Assembly (NCBI GenBank): GCA_038373865.1
Contig: JAXGGA010001586.1
Coordinates: forward strand, 1-64,000
Source: Uloborus plumipes
Lineage: Eukaryota > Arthropoda > Arachnida > Araneae > Uloboridae
DNA length: 64,000 bases
Reading direction: 5' to 3'
In this document: piece after piece, positions 43,148-54,639 of the stretch
How positions within the stretch are numbered: the first letter of the stretch is position 1
How the letters are laid out: every line of letters begins with the position of its first letter
The notes under the pieces: model-generated
Database searches by the model: none
Told to the model about the DNA's origin: nothing
Seen by the model: only the letters and a program-made list of their open reading frames with translations
Translations under genes and position numbers: made by a program

Positions 43148-43257
43148 TCTAATATATAGAAGAAAGTATTGGTTTCGTGAAAATTTTCGAATGTCGAATT
43201 TTGACGGATTTGCACGTTTTGAGGTGCGCTGAGTCCATTTCGACCATTTTTGGAAAA

Positions 43258-43312
43258 TGTCTGTCTGTGTGTCTGTCTGTGTGTCTGTCTGTCTGTGTGT
43301 GAGTCTGTATGT
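43258..43312 (+). repeat. GTCT/GTGT microsatellite
   Basis: Interrupted GTCTGTCTGTGTG repeats inside Helitron 2. It creates the histidine/threonine-rich minus-strand frames, which are not genes. Confidence 0.85.
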
Positions 43313-43435
43313 GTGTGACCAGTTTTTGTGGCCGCGCTAGAGCAAAAACTACTGCATGAAATCGAACAAAAATTTTTGCACATATGTACCACCATGTGAA
43401 CTGGTGCACCTGACTTTGTTTAGCGAATTCCTCCA

Positions 43436-43872
43436 AGGGGGGTGGAGCAATCGCACGTGTTCTGCGCGTGGGTGATTTCTATATCTCAGGAAGTAACCGG
43501 CGGAATCAAACGAAAATTGGTCCATAGGTAGACCCCACTGAGTAAAGGTGCTGATTCAATTTGCGTGTCAATATCTTGAAGGGGGGTGGAGCAATCGCAC
43601 GTGTTCTGCGCGGGGGTGATTGCTATATCTCAGGAAGTAACCGGCGGAATCAAACAAAAATTGGTCCATAGGTAGATCCTACTAAGTACAGGTGCTGATT
43701 CAATTTGTTTGTCAATATCTCTAAGGGGGGTGGAGCAATCAAAAGTGCTTATTTTGTCATTGCACCTACTGTATCTCGGGAAATATTGCTGCGATTTGAA
43801 TGAAATTTGGAATAACACTAACCCAATATGGAAACAAGCATCGAATAAATTTTGGCGCCAATCGTCCCAGAG
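43436..43872 (+). repeat. 3 x 144-bp tandem repeat in Helitron 2
   Basis: GGTGGAGCAATC occurs at 43441, 43585 and 43729, an exact 144-base step. The first two units share GCACGTGTTCTGCGCG and CAGGAAGTAACCGGCGGAAT; the third is diverged. Confidence 0.9.
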
Positions 43873-44220
43873 GGAGGGTGGGGTGATTTTTGCGCTTAGT
43901 CAACAATGCGAAAAGTTAATTCATTAAAAAATCGCTTTCACGCTATTTCTTATCAAAACATCTGAAAACTTTCAATGATTTGAAATTTTTAACTGTTGCC
44001 AATTTCTTTTTACTAACAAATAAAATGTTTGCAATTAATCTAAACAATGCTTTTGCAATGATTTCCAATTTCGCTCATTGATTCTGCATTTGCAGGGTTA
44101 TTACAATAATTGGGAAATTGGAGCAGTTTCCAATTATTCGGGCGAGTACGTATTTTATTTTGTAACTGGAATTCATAAGATAGATATAGAAGAAAGTTTC
44201 GTGACGGCTACGACAGCTAG

Positions 44221-45026
44221 TTTAAAAAGGGTAAAAGGGGGAAAACGTGATTTCATTTTAAAAACACACCACTTCTCACGGGGAAAAAAAAGTCAAAAAA
44301 AGATATAAGAATCTGTATACCAATGTTTGTGCGTCTGAGTGTACGAAAGAGAGAGAGGCAGAAAGTAAGAGAGAGTGACATAACGAATTAATATTTAAAC
44401 CTAATTTCTTTAATCATAGTTATTGCTGTACGAGAAATTCTTGTGGGATACTTTACCTCATTTGACGATTAAATTATAATGCGGGTATCGCTCGAAGCCA
44501 CGAGCTTTGAAGCGTTTTACCCCCCCCCCCTTCCCTCCCGCTCCCCTTTACATATTCCCTGATTATAGTTGAGCTGCATAATATCTTCAGGGGGAATTAA
44601 TTTACTCCGCAGAAACGAGAAGATTTCTATGACAGAGCAAATGAAATGATGAAGCCCGAGCCGCATGAAAGAACTGGGTATGAGCGGCGCTCTTTTGTGG
44701 AACGAAAACCACGACACGTCCGGGAACGAGAAAATAAAAGAACGAAAAATACTCTTTAAAATATTCTTTCGGTGCGCAACAGGCTCCGGCGCTTAATTCT
44801 GAGGAAACCTGCTCGACAGGTTCGCTCGCTTAATTACGTTTCTATGAGGGTTTTTTTTTTTTTTTTTTCATTCTCTGATTCGGAGCACGTGATGTTCCGT
44901 CTGTCTCGACGTGGGGAAGATTTTTCTTTTTTTTTTTTTTTTTTGTGCAAATCCTCTCAGAAATGGCAAATATTCACTCTCCAGGATTTGCTTGGCTCAA
45001 ACTTTTCTGGAAAACGTATCGAGTAG
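44221..45026. other. Unique sequence, no gene recognised
   Basis: A GA-rich stretch near 44348-44378, C tract 44521-44530, poly-T runs 44852-44869 and 44927-44943. No domain. Confidence 0.35.
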
Positions 45027-45437
45027 ACGGCAAAAAACGCACTGTTGTTTTTACAGTATAATACTGGCAGCAGAGGTTCCATTTTAAAGCTAAAATGCAC
45101 AGTAATAAGCTGTAGAACTAGCAATTTTAGTTTATTACTGTAAAGTTAGCCATTTTACAGTTTATTGCCGTAAAATTTAGCTGTATTATACTGTAAAACA
45201 ACAGTATAATACTGGCAGCAGAGGTTCCAGTTATCTAGAAAACAGTACAGTTACAGTAACCTGTAAAATTATAAATTTCAGTTTGTTACTGAAAAGCAGC
45301 AATTTTAGTTTGTTATTTTACAATTTATTGCTGTAAAATTAGCAATTTTTACAGTTTGTTACTACAAAATTAGCTGTATTATACCAGGTATATATGTATT
45401 ATTATACCCGTAAAAACAACATCTATTTTTTACAGGG
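45027..45437 (+). repeat. HPA hairpin-array element
   Basis: CGGCAAAAAACGCACTG start, TATTTTTTACAGGG end, landmark GCAGCAGAGGTTCC twice (about 45066, 45216). Confidence 0.8.
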
Positions 45438-46053
45438 TTCCACTAAATGTCGACTATTTAGGTGCAAATGTAAACTATCGAGGAATTTGCAAACTAAAGT
45501 AAATGCAGTTTCATCTATTACCCTAAACGGGAGGTTTAGTGCAATGCGGTGCCGCACTAAACCAATAAATTCCGCAGTTAAAAACTTTTGAGCACTTTCG
45601 ATGATTTCCTATATAAATTCTTTACTGGCTGAAATTTAAATAGAGTTAAAAGCTAGTACCCTAAAAATTAACACAAAAAATTAATTATTTAATCAAAATA
45701 AACTTCAACCGTTTCTGCTCAAGAACAGGACCCGACTCTAAAAATCATTTCATTCTGGCAAGGCGAATCTTCACCCTAATACATTTTTCACTGCATTCAG
45801 ACTATCAACGAGGAAAAGCCAACTTTAAAGGGTAGCATGCACAATTCAGCTGACTTTTTTTTTTTTTTTTTTTTTTTTATATATGCTGCAAATTAATAAC
45901 ATAACTGTAAACTTGACATGCTGCACATAATTATTTCAGTTAACGAAAAAAAAAATATTCAACCAGCTATTATGAAGTGCGACTCACGGTTATCGCTATT
46001 AAAAGGCGCGAAGAACTCACAGTTTAGAATTTTTCAACTAAAGCATTATAATA
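45438..46053. other. Intergenic, no gene recognised
   Basis: Poly-T 45856-45878; no repeats or domains recognised. Confidence 0.3.
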
Positions 46054-46212
46054 CAGTCGACGCTCGTTATAAAGACCATCCTAACATAACGACCGGTGAG
46101 AAAACCCCCAACTATATCCCAATATGCTCTAGGTTCTACCTTTTATAGTGACCACTCGTTATAAAGACAATTTTCTGTAGGACGGAGACCGTCGTTATAT
46201 CGAGCGTCGACT
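46054..46212. mobile_element. Tigger/pogo-like MITE
   Basis: TA, CAGTCGACGCTCGTTATAAA ... CGTTATATCGAGCGTCGACTG, TA. Internal GACCATCCTAACATAACGACC repeats echo the terminal motif. Confidence 0.88.
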
Positions 46213-46265
46213 GTATGTTTTCTTCAGAGACGATCTGCGGAATTTAAAACGTAAGCTAGAGAATA

Positions 46266-46441
46266 CAGTCGACGCTCGTTATAACGACCACTCATTACAA
46301 AGACCATCCCAATATAACGACCGGTGAGAAAACTCCCGACTGTATTCCAATATACTCCATGTTCTACCTCTTATAGCGACCACTCGTTATAAAGACCGCT
46401 TTCTGTAGGACGGAGACGGTCGTTATATCGAGCGTTGACTG
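46266..46441. mobile_element. Tigger/pogo-like MITE, neighbouring copy
   Basis: Same family and orientation as 46054-46212, separated by 53 bases. CAGTCGACGCTCGTTATAAC to CGTTATATCGAGCGTTGACTG, TA on both sides. Confidence 0.88.
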
Positions 46442-46543
46442 TATTTATTTTCAAATTTCGCACACCTCATGTGTTCTTTTTTCAAGTTAAAATTTAGATT
46501 CAGGGTCTCGAGGGAAGCTGTAGAGAATATTTCCAAATTAATA

Positions 46544-46992
46544 GAGTCGAACCTGCCAATCTCGAAAACCTCTCTGTATCGAAATTTTTCAATATCCCTG
46601 CTTTTACAGCATAAAATTGAGGGGTTTTTTTGCATGTTTATCTCGAATTTCGATGACTCTCATTTTTGAATTTCATCTCCAGCCACCTTTATCAATGGTA
46701 TAACTCGGAGACAAAAATCATCTTTTGCACAATCATTCAAAGACTATGTTCGTACTTAATGGTATGCACCAACTTGCTATGGATATAATCATCGCAATTA
46801 GTAAAACGTGGACTCACAACATGACGTGCAGTAAAATATTCAACACTATCAATGCAAAACAATCTATTAAGTGTTTGACTTTGTTCCAATTGCTTCTTTT
46901 TGTAAATTTTATCACAACCTCTGTGTCTCGAAACCCCCGTATCTCGAAGTTTTCTTCTGTCCCGTGAAATTCGAGATAGACGGGTTTGACTG
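46544..46992. mobile_element. Tigger/pogo-like MITE, second family
   Basis: TA, GAGTCGAACCTGCCAATCTC at the left and TTCGAGATAGACGGGTTTGA then CTG, TA at the right. Internal TATCGAAATTTTTC and CGTATCTCGAAG motifs repeat the ends. The small frame at 46725-46967 has no known domain. Confidence 0.78.
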
Positions 46993-47291
46993 TATTAGGA
47001 TTGGTGTCAAAATCGAAGGTTCCGGGTCGTTTGCTGCGCTTTGTTCGTAAACAAGAACTTCAAAATTCCTTTTTCGTTTTGAATTATGATATTGTTACCC
47101 GTCCTTCAATTTTAATTATTTTTTATTATTTTTGCAGCAAATTTGTTTTTGTGCAGCAAGCAGTTTCATGCTGTTACATGTTATTTTTCGAACTTTAAAT
47201 GAGAAAAAAGTAAATTGTATTTCATACTCCTTTTTTTTTTTCCTTTTTATAAAATATGTTATATCATGTCGTTTTTCTCGGACATTCTAAC

Positions 47292-48140
47292 CAGGGCCGT
47301 AACCAGATGTTTGTTTCGGGGAGGGTCGTACCCAGGGACGTCATTTCAAGTTTTTCCAGGGGGGCAAAGGGTCCAACCACAATGCAATTTCACCGGAAAA
47401 CATCAAAAACCACGCCCACTTTTATGTAAATACATTGATTTCTCAAAGCCAGGGGGGGGGGCAATTGACCCCCCTGCCCTCCCCCCTAAATGACGGGCCT
47501 GGTTGTACCAGACACATTCTCGTGACATTAAATATGATTTCAGTCATATCTTCTTTTCATTTTCCTTACAATAAGTTACTGAAATGAGGGGGTGTTGCTT
47601 TAACGCCCTTAACACGAGCAAATGTAATAGATGACATGTCTATTAAATTTGAAAAAAATCTGATGCGTCCACATAACTTTACCCCAGTTCAACATTCGAT
47701 TTCTTTAAGAACTCAGAAAAATAAATGCTTGTACTCATGTATGTTCATTCGAAGTAATACTTGTTAAATTCATATGTTTTCGTTCCCCATGAAATGTATT
47801 AAATATAGGGTTTGGCACTCCCAAATTTACAGAATTTTGATATTTTTCTCAGAGTCAAGTACTCAAAACCTGAAGGAAAACACTGTATGGTAGGATGTGA
47901 TGATCGCAATAACTTCAATAAAAACAAATAATGCGGATAAAAAGCACCAAGTCGATACAATTCTTCAATAATAATAATTTCATTTTTCAAATGAATTTGA
48001 AAAAAATATAAATAATAAATGGAAATAATATTTTTTCGACAAAAACAATTCTAGTGAAAGGAATTTTGGTGGACACTTTCGGAAAACTTCGGAGGGGGTT
48101 TGAACCCAAAAAAACACACACCCCCTTCAATACGGCCCTG
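47292..48140 (-). mobile_element. hAT element with nested hAT MITE, perfect 8-bp TSD
   Basis: ATTCTAAC borders both sides (47284-47291, 48141-48148). Ends CAGGGCCGTAACCAG and TTCAATACGGCCCTG. Interior is shared with 32240-32880 in inverse orientation and has no transposase. A family 1 MITE (47333-47501) sits close to the left end. Confidence 0.92.
47333..47501 (-). mobile_element. hAT MITE family 1
   Basis: CAGGGACGTCATTTCAAG to AAATGACGGGCCTG; flanks GTCGTACC and GTTGTACC agree at 7 of 8. Nested in the 849-base hAT element, hence younger. Confidence 0.9.
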
Positions 48141-48148
48141 ATTCTAAC

Positions 48149-48587
48149 TCTCAGATATTCTAAAAACTAAAATTTTATTCACAGCTTGCATAGAAATTTA
48201 ATTACAAGCTTTCAAATTATGGGGTTTTGTCGTGTCGCGTTAACCTTTTAAGAGACTTTTTAACCCCCCTAAACAGATGCTGCATTGACCGTTCATTTTT
48301 ACTCCTAGTTAATGAGGCGATGCGGTGTCATTAACCCTTCTAAACAAACGAGGCGGCCGTTTCCGCAGTTGGAGCAATAAACAAAAATAAATGTGAAGAA
48401 CATCACATTCGCACGGGAGCTGAGCTCTTCGGCTTCTTTTCTTTTTCGGTGAATTTTACAGCGTAAACGAAAATTCGGTTTGTTTATGCACGAATTTCAG
48501 CAGTTCAGAGCTGTTGTACTGTCGATTCAAAACGCATAAAACGTTTCTTGCTTTGGTCGGAAAATTAAACGCGTCCCAGAACAGCTG
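48149..48587. other. Unique sequence, no gene recognised
   Basis: Mixed composition, no domain or repeat copy. Confidence 0.3.
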
Positions 48588-48988
48588 CACACTAAAAAAT
48601 TAAATAGGTGTTATTTGTACAGTATAATACAGCTAATTTTACAGTAATAAACTAAAATTGTTAATTTTACAAGAGTAATATTGCTAGTTTACAGTAATGA
48701 ACTAAAATTGCTAGTTTCAGTTTATTACTGTGCATTTTACAGTTTTAAACTGGAACCTCTGCTGCAGTATTATGCTGTTGTTTCTACAGTATACTACCGT
48801 TAATTTTATGGTAATATTGTTAATTTTACAGTAATAAACTAAAACTGCTAGTTTTACAGTGATACACTATAAAATAGCTAGTTTTACAGTTTATTACTCT
48901 GCTTTTACAGTTTTAAACTGGAACCTCTGCTGCCAGTATTATACTGTACAAACAACAGCTTTTTTTTTTTTTTTTTTTTTTGCAATGT
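48588..48988 (-). repeat. HPA hairpin-array element
   Basis: CACACTAAAAAATTAAATAG start; right end after a poly-T (48960-48981) reads GCAATGTG. Landmark GGAACCTCTGCTGC twice. The poly-T expansion is unusual for the family. Confidence 0.8.
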
Positions 48989-49312
48989 GTGTATGTGTGG
49001 AGAGCACTTGAGTCTTATTCCGTGGACGGAAACCACGCAAAGCAAAGAGAATATGAAGCGCAAAATGAGCTATCGGGGGGAAGTTGAGATGATGCAGTAA
49101 ATAATGATTTAAATGAAGGAAAGCCTTTAAAAAATTTGAGATTTTATGTGGAAGTTTCAACTAAAATTGGGATAAAAAAAGAACTGTCAGATTTTTTTTT
49201 CTAATTAGCCTCGTGATGTGGCCAGTGAGGACACAAACACACTGCGGAATTTTTAGCGAAATCCGAAGGGTAATTTTTGGGTCTATAAAGGACATACATA
49301 GATACATACATT

Positions 49313-49837
49313 CAGGGGTACCCCCCCCCCCAAGCTCAATGGCGCAAATCCCCCCCCCCCCCCAAATTTTTCACAACCCTCTGTTGCTTTTTATTTTTTA
49401 TTTTTACCCCTCTTTTTATTTCACTATTTTTTAATAATATTTATCTATTTATTTCTTAAATATTTATTTATTTATTTTTAAATTATTTATTTTTAAAAAT
49501 TATTTCTATTGTTTTTTTTATTTATTATTAAATTTTAGAAGTACGAATCATGCGCAGAATAGAATCTCTTTTTTGCTCTTCCACACATTCTAAGCACCCA
49601 CACAAAATAAATCAATAAAAAATAATAAATAACAATAAAGTAATGAAAGAAATAATTTAAATAAAAAAAATAATTTTTGAATGATTTTTATTTAAAAAAA
49701 TCAGTAAATAATTTAATAAAAAAATTAATAAATAATTTAAATAAATAAATAAATAAATTAGTTTTAAAAAATCCCCAAGAAAAATTTTAATGGCGCAACT
49801 TGCGCCATAATCCCCCCCCCCCCTCTGGGCACCCCTG
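49313..49837 (-). mobile_element. hAT MITE family 2
   Basis: CAGGGGTACCCCCC..AAGCTCAATGGCGC to TGCGCCATAATCC..GGGCACCCCTG; flanks CATACATT and CCTACATT agree at 7 of 8. The core is almost pure A/T of AATAAATAAATA type. Confidence 0.88.
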
Positions 49838-49845
49838 CCTACATT

Positions 49846-50990
49846 CATTTTTAAAAAAAGATTTAAATACATTTTTTTTTATTTCTATGATCATCCATCC
49901 ATTCCTCCATCTTGTAACGCGATTACTGAATTGGGATCACATACAATATTGATGGATGAACAACATTGAATACGGTTTTAGCGGGAGAGGGGGTCATGAC
50001 CCTCCCCTGAACTTACGGTTCCACGCTCAAAAATAGGAAACTGTAGAAAAAGTAACTGAAAAGTAACTTTAACACCACCAAAAAAACATCAAACAAGTGA
50101 TCAAAAACTATCAACTGATGCTAAAATAAAAAAAAATCAATACAAGCTATTAAAAAAGACCAAAAAAAAAGGAAGAGCTATTTTGTGGGAGACAAAGCCG
50201 ATAGAAGAATGACAGCGAGAAGAGCTCCAAAGGGGAAGATAATGGAGAGAGGGCATTCTTGGTAGGAGAGAGCGGAAATGGTCGATTGGCGCGAAATGAC
50301 GACACCTCCCACTTGCCAGGAATTTAAATTGATTTACGAGATTTCCTCTCGCCATCCCTGTCCATGACGTCATCGGAAATATTTCATTGCATTCTGATAG
50401 ACAGCTGACGAATGAGCTTGGATTTTAAAATTGTGCAAAATGACATTCTGCCAACAATTCCTGGTGTTTATACATATCTTTCTATTTTTGCGTGTAAAAC
50501 AATACAGGGTGCCACTGTACATAATCAAAATATAGTTTTAAAAAACTAAAAAATACGCTTTTAAATATAGTTTAGCCTTTAGTATTAATAATAGTACTAA
50601 ATATATTACTTTTATATTTGCAAACAACGTAAATTTTATCTTTTGTTCATTGTTACATACAAGCAACTGAAACACAGACAGCTAAATATTTTTTTTATTT
50701 AGATTGACAGCTAAATAAAAATAACACATTCCGAAGCTATTTCTGAGGGAAAGTTCCCCACCATCAACAGAAGAATGCCACCGATTCGCCCCCTTGCAGA
50801 AATCCCTAGCGTGACGTCACTCAACGTGCGCAACACCAGAAACGTCACGTGAATGAAATCTCTCTTCCTACGCAAACGTTCACATTACGGAACCGCAGAA
50901 ACATCACCCAAAGTTTTCTCTCTGTAACACCTTACTTATTTACAGCAGCGTCACACCAAATGCTTAAAAGTTACTAACACTACATAATAA
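49846..50990. other. Intergenic, no gene recognised
   Basis: Short frames only. Contains the dispersed repeat at 50521-50680. Around 50800-50900 several ACGTCAC/CGTGACG motifs occur. Confidence 0.35.
50521..50680. repeat. Dispersed repeat shared with 20408-20625
   Basis: TATAGTTTTAAAAAACTAAAAA, AATATATTACTTTTATA and AACGTAAATTTTATCTT in the same order as the earlier copy. Type unknown. Confidence 0.55.
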
Positions 50991-51393
50991 CAGTGGCATA
51001 CCTAGGGGTTGGCAGAAGTGGCTCTTGCCACGGACGTAGCAGCCAGAGCGGCGGCACATTTTGACTGATTAAATAACAAAAAATTATGGGATTTTTTTTT
51101 TTTTTTTTGATCATAATGATGGAAAAATATGGCAAAAAACAACCTCGAAACAATGAGAGCTAGAGGGAAAATTGATATATCCAATGAGAAGGCATCATAA
51201 AAAACATTTGAAAAGAAAAAAGAATATCAGAGTTGCAATATTGAAATTTGCCGATCAGTTAAAATTTGTTTAATAAGGAATTGTTTTAGGAGGTCACGGT
51301 GACTTATCGTGACCTCCCATTTAAGTGACTATAAGGGGAAAGCGAAGGTTTTCAAGTTTGCCATGGGCGCCGAATTCCCTGGGTACGCTACTG
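50991..51393. mobile_element. hAT-like MITE (CAGTGGCATACC)
   Basis: CAGTGGCATACCTAGGG to CCCTGGGTACGCTACTG; flanks CATAATAA and CATATTGA agree at 6 of 8. Contains GGAGGTCACGGTGACTTATC and its near-palindrome. Confidence 0.72.
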
Positions 51394-52046
51394 CATATTG
51401 AAGGAAAAAATTCAAAACTTGAAAACTTTCCAATGCAGTGAAATTGTTTAACAGATATTTATAACAGGCGCGCAACCAAAGAGTGTGTTTAAGAACTTGA
51501 TCATGTGTCCAGACAACGAATACTTAAAAAACAATGATTAAGTAACTGAAAAAATGAACAAGTACCATGAATACGAAATTTGGAAAAAAAAATTGAAAAC
51601 AAAAACAGACGAAAAAAATTTATTTCTTAAAACGGATTTTTTTGCTCGGTCATTTAACTTTTATGAATTGCATTGGTCAAGGTCTTTGATTGGATCACGT
51701 GCTTACTCATGCTGTGGCAATTGAATGAATTCCAATGGTGGTGTAATACTATTCATCGCCAAAGCCCCCCCCCCCCCTTCACTCCCACCTCCTTCGCTCG
51801 TGATGAGAAAAGTTTGGCACAATTCAAGTGGTCATTTTAAAAGCAAGGTGAATGCAAAAAAGTCACGTGACACGTCCTCGTGATTTAGTATACTACACTT
51901 TCTCTATGAGGTCAACCAGTGCGGGTCACTGCCAGCTCAGGAACCCCTTCAGAGACAGGTCTGTCGTCAAATCACACGATCTGATTTCTGGAGAAGAAGA
52001 AGAAAAAAAAAGGACCAAGGTGTTTTTTCTTTTTTTATGCCACTAT
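51394..52046. other. Unique sequence, no gene recognised
   Basis: C tract 51766-51777; frame 51852-52148 crosses into the MITE and has no domain. Confidence 0.3.
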
Positions 52047-52349
52047 GGCAGGAATGCAAGTGAAACAGGCAATCGCAAATTACAATCGCTACTGGAAATG
52101 AATTCAATTAGAACGTTTCCTGATAAAAACATCGTGACGTCAGCGTGACGTTTCCCTATGAAAAACGAGCTAGATAAAACGTCACAGCCTACTTGGCGAA
52201 TAAGAGGAGATCGGTGACTGCTTGTGAGCTCTTATTGGCTCCACCCGTAGTGACGTCAGTGCCAAGTTAAGTTGATGATAATGTAATTCACTTCCAGTAG
52301 CAATTGCAATTCGAAGCGATTGCAATGGAGTTTCACTTGAATTCCTGCC
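52047..52349. mobile_element. Harbinger-like MITE, long form
   Basis: GGCAGGAATGCAAGTGAAAC to TTTCACTTGAATTCCTGCC, TAT at both sides (52044-52046, 52350-52352). The core has ACATCGTGACGTCAGCGTGA, ACGAGCTAGATAAAACGTCA and TGGCTCCACCCGTAGTGACG, almost identical to the copy at 52976, with palindromic TGACGTCA. Confidence 0.9.
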
Positions 52350-52955
52350 TATGCGCGACGAACAACAAACGATAGGAATCCAATCACCGGTTTGCAACGT
52401 ATTTCTGTTAAAAGCTAAAGCAGGTTGGCAACAACCAGACAAATCAAACCACGTAACATTAGATTCGAGAGATTTAATAAAAATTGATACTTAGCAAGAT
52501 ATTGGTAATGAAAGCTTGAGGACTGAGTCAATTTACACGAAACCCTGCGTAACCAGAGGAGGCGGCCGGAAGAAAAATTAATTTGCCCCTCTCCGCATTT
52601 TTTCCTTGTGTGGACTTTTTTTCCACTTAGCTTTTGCAACAATCGTTAAATGAAAATGATTGAAATTTCTTTGTGCGTAAACTATTGTTCAATCAACATC
52701 AATAAATACTCTTTGAAGTATTAAAATAACGGTTACTCATGATGGCAGGTCTCGCTGAAACAAACTATTTAGCACTAGATTTGTTAGAAAACGTTTAGAA
52801 ATAACTGGGATATGAGGACATAAATTAAAGCGTAAGCCTCGTTCGATGAACATTAAATAAATGAAATATCTCAACAACAGTGAAAAAAAAAAGAGGGAAA
52901 CTGTTGTCTTTGGTGCGGTTTAAATGGAGACGATGCAAAATTTCTAAAATTGATA
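52350..52955. other. Unique sequence, no gene recognised
   Basis: Minus-strand frames 52182-52442 and 52415-52642 lack domains. Confidence 0.3.
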
Positions 52956-53488
52956 CCGTAAATCAGGGTTACTTGGGCAGGGATTCAAGTGAAACAGGCA
53001 ATCGCAAATTACAATCGCGACTGGAAATGAATTACATTAGAACGTTTCTTGATAAAAACATCGTGACGTCAGCGTGACGTTTGCCTATGAAAAACGAGCT
53101 AAATAAAACGTCACAGCCTACTTGGCGAATAAGAGGAGATCACTGAGTGCTAGTGAGCTCTTATTGGCTCCACCCGTAGTGACGTCATGCCAATTTAAGT
53201 TGATGATAATGTAATTCACTTCCAGTAGCGATTGCAATTCGAAGCGATCGCAGTGCTGTTTCACTTGAATCCGTGCCTTAGACCCACAAGAGGGCTACTT
53301 GAGCCCACAGTAAAATGATAAAATCTGGGTTTGGTACTAGCGTTAGAGACTGCAGAGGGCTTCTACCTAGTGGAGAAACGAGGAACTACGTGCAAATCTT
53401 CAACTAGTAGGTACCAAACCTAGATTTTATCATTTTATTGTAGTGGGCTCAAGTAACCCCCTAGGGTCCAAGTAACCCTGATTTACGA
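52956..53488. mobile_element. Palindromic TA-flanked MITE with Harbinger-like insert
   Basis: TA, CCGTAAATCAGGGTTACTTG at the left; CAAGTAACCCTGATTTACGA, TA at the right. Internal AAAATGATAAAATCTGGGTT and its inverse match 39716-39943. The 302-base insert at 52976-53277 lies 20 bases from the left end. Confidence 0.88.
52976..53277. mobile_element. Harbinger-like MITE, long form, nested
   Basis: GGCAGGGATTCAAGTGAAAC to TTTCACTTGAATCCGTGCC, bordered by TTG and TTA. Removing it rejoins GGTTACTTG with GACCCACAAG, as in the uninterrupted relative at 39716. Close in sequence to 52047-52349, suggesting recent activity. Confidence 0.9.
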
Positions 53489-54371
53489 TACGCCTATTTT
53501 GAAGTAATCGAGTATAAACACGGTTGAGATATGGGAAGGTTAAAAAAAAAAAACACTAAAATGCGAAATTAAAGAAGCCGAAAGATGTTTATGGTAAAAG
53601 AAAATTGATTTACCTCGAGCGCAGGAGAAAAATAAAGTTTCAGAGAATTATCGTTCCGGACAAACAAAGCGCTGTGGGAAGTCGAAATGATATTACCACA
53701 CAAACTCCAGACGTCAACTACGAGATAGTTAGTTGTAACTCCACACCCACACCAAGCACTCTTTTGACTTTAAGAAAATCAGTTGCATCATTTGTATCTT
53801 TAAGAATGGGTGGGAAAAAAACATATTTTTCATTATTTCATTAAAGGAATAAAATAAAAGAAAGATATAAGTATTTTTCATCTCGTTTGAACGCAAGATA
53901 CGATTGCGAAAATTCACCAAGCATAAACTATATTTGGAAAAAAAAATCCGATTAATAACTTTTTTTTTAAAGACGAACAGGAAAAAAAAAATAATAATAA
54001 TAAAATAAACTAACTCCTCTTAGAATTCAATAAAATTTTCCCGAAAAACAATTCCTTCCATAATACATCAACCGGTAATTTACGTCAGAAGAAATACTAA
54101 GCTGCAATGCCTGAGCTGTAAACACAGAGACCGAAACTCCATTAATGCGAACACCAATGAGTCATAAAAATCTTAACACGGCTTCTTGAGGGCGATGATT
54201 GATGACTATCCTTCCGAGCCGATGTCATCCGATGATCGAGAACGATCATTTAGCCAGAGATCTACGAGTTTTTGGCACTGGATCCGAACACAAGACTCGG
54301 TCTCAAGTGATGACGGAAGTGACATTTCGAAATAACACGCGCGTGTTTATTAACATATTTCCTTAGTTCTG
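53489..54371. other. Intergenic, no gene recognised
   Basis: Frame 53605-53844 has no domain. A-rich filler. Confidence 0.3.
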
Positions 54372-54507
54372 TACCTCAGAACCAGACTAACGTAAGTCCA
54401 TTTTCGTCATTTTTCAGTAGTGGGGAAAAACGATGTATTTGACAATCGTTTTTCCCCTCTACCGAAAAATGACGAAAGTGGACTTACGTTACTCTGGTTC
54501 TGAGGTA
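54372..54507. repeat. ~62-bp-arm palindrome (short MITE)
   Basis: TACCTCAGAACCAGACTAAC, GTAAGTCCATTTTCGTCATT is mirrored by AATGACGAAAGTGGACTTAC and TCTGGTTCTGAGGTA with a short A+T loop around 54440. No coding. Confidence 0.82.
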
Positions 54508-54639
54508 GAGTTTATCCTTTCACAAACCGCGGCGGGTGGAGTAGGCGGTTATTTTTCTCGTAACTCCATACTTTTGTACAGGTTCTGCAAGAAACGAGCG
54601 GGAAAACCCGGGATTTGTTGATTTCAAACTCAGCGTTAG

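Larger units (their letters stand above)
43148..44220 (+). mobile_element. Helitron 2, non-autonomous
   Basis: A then TCTAATATATAGAAGAAAGT at the start; GGCTACGACAGCTAG then T at the end, with a small TCGT/ACGA hairpin (44199-44213) seven bases before the terminus. The TATAGAAGAAAGT motif is repeated near both ends. Directly at the 5' end TACTTTCTTCTATAT/ATATAGAAGAAAGTA forms a 15-base-pair palindrome (43135-43169). No Rep/helicase. Confidence 0.72.

Noticed and set aside
43120..43436. His/Thr-rich minus-strand frames
   Set aside because: Produced by the GTCT/GTGT microsatellite in Helitron 2.
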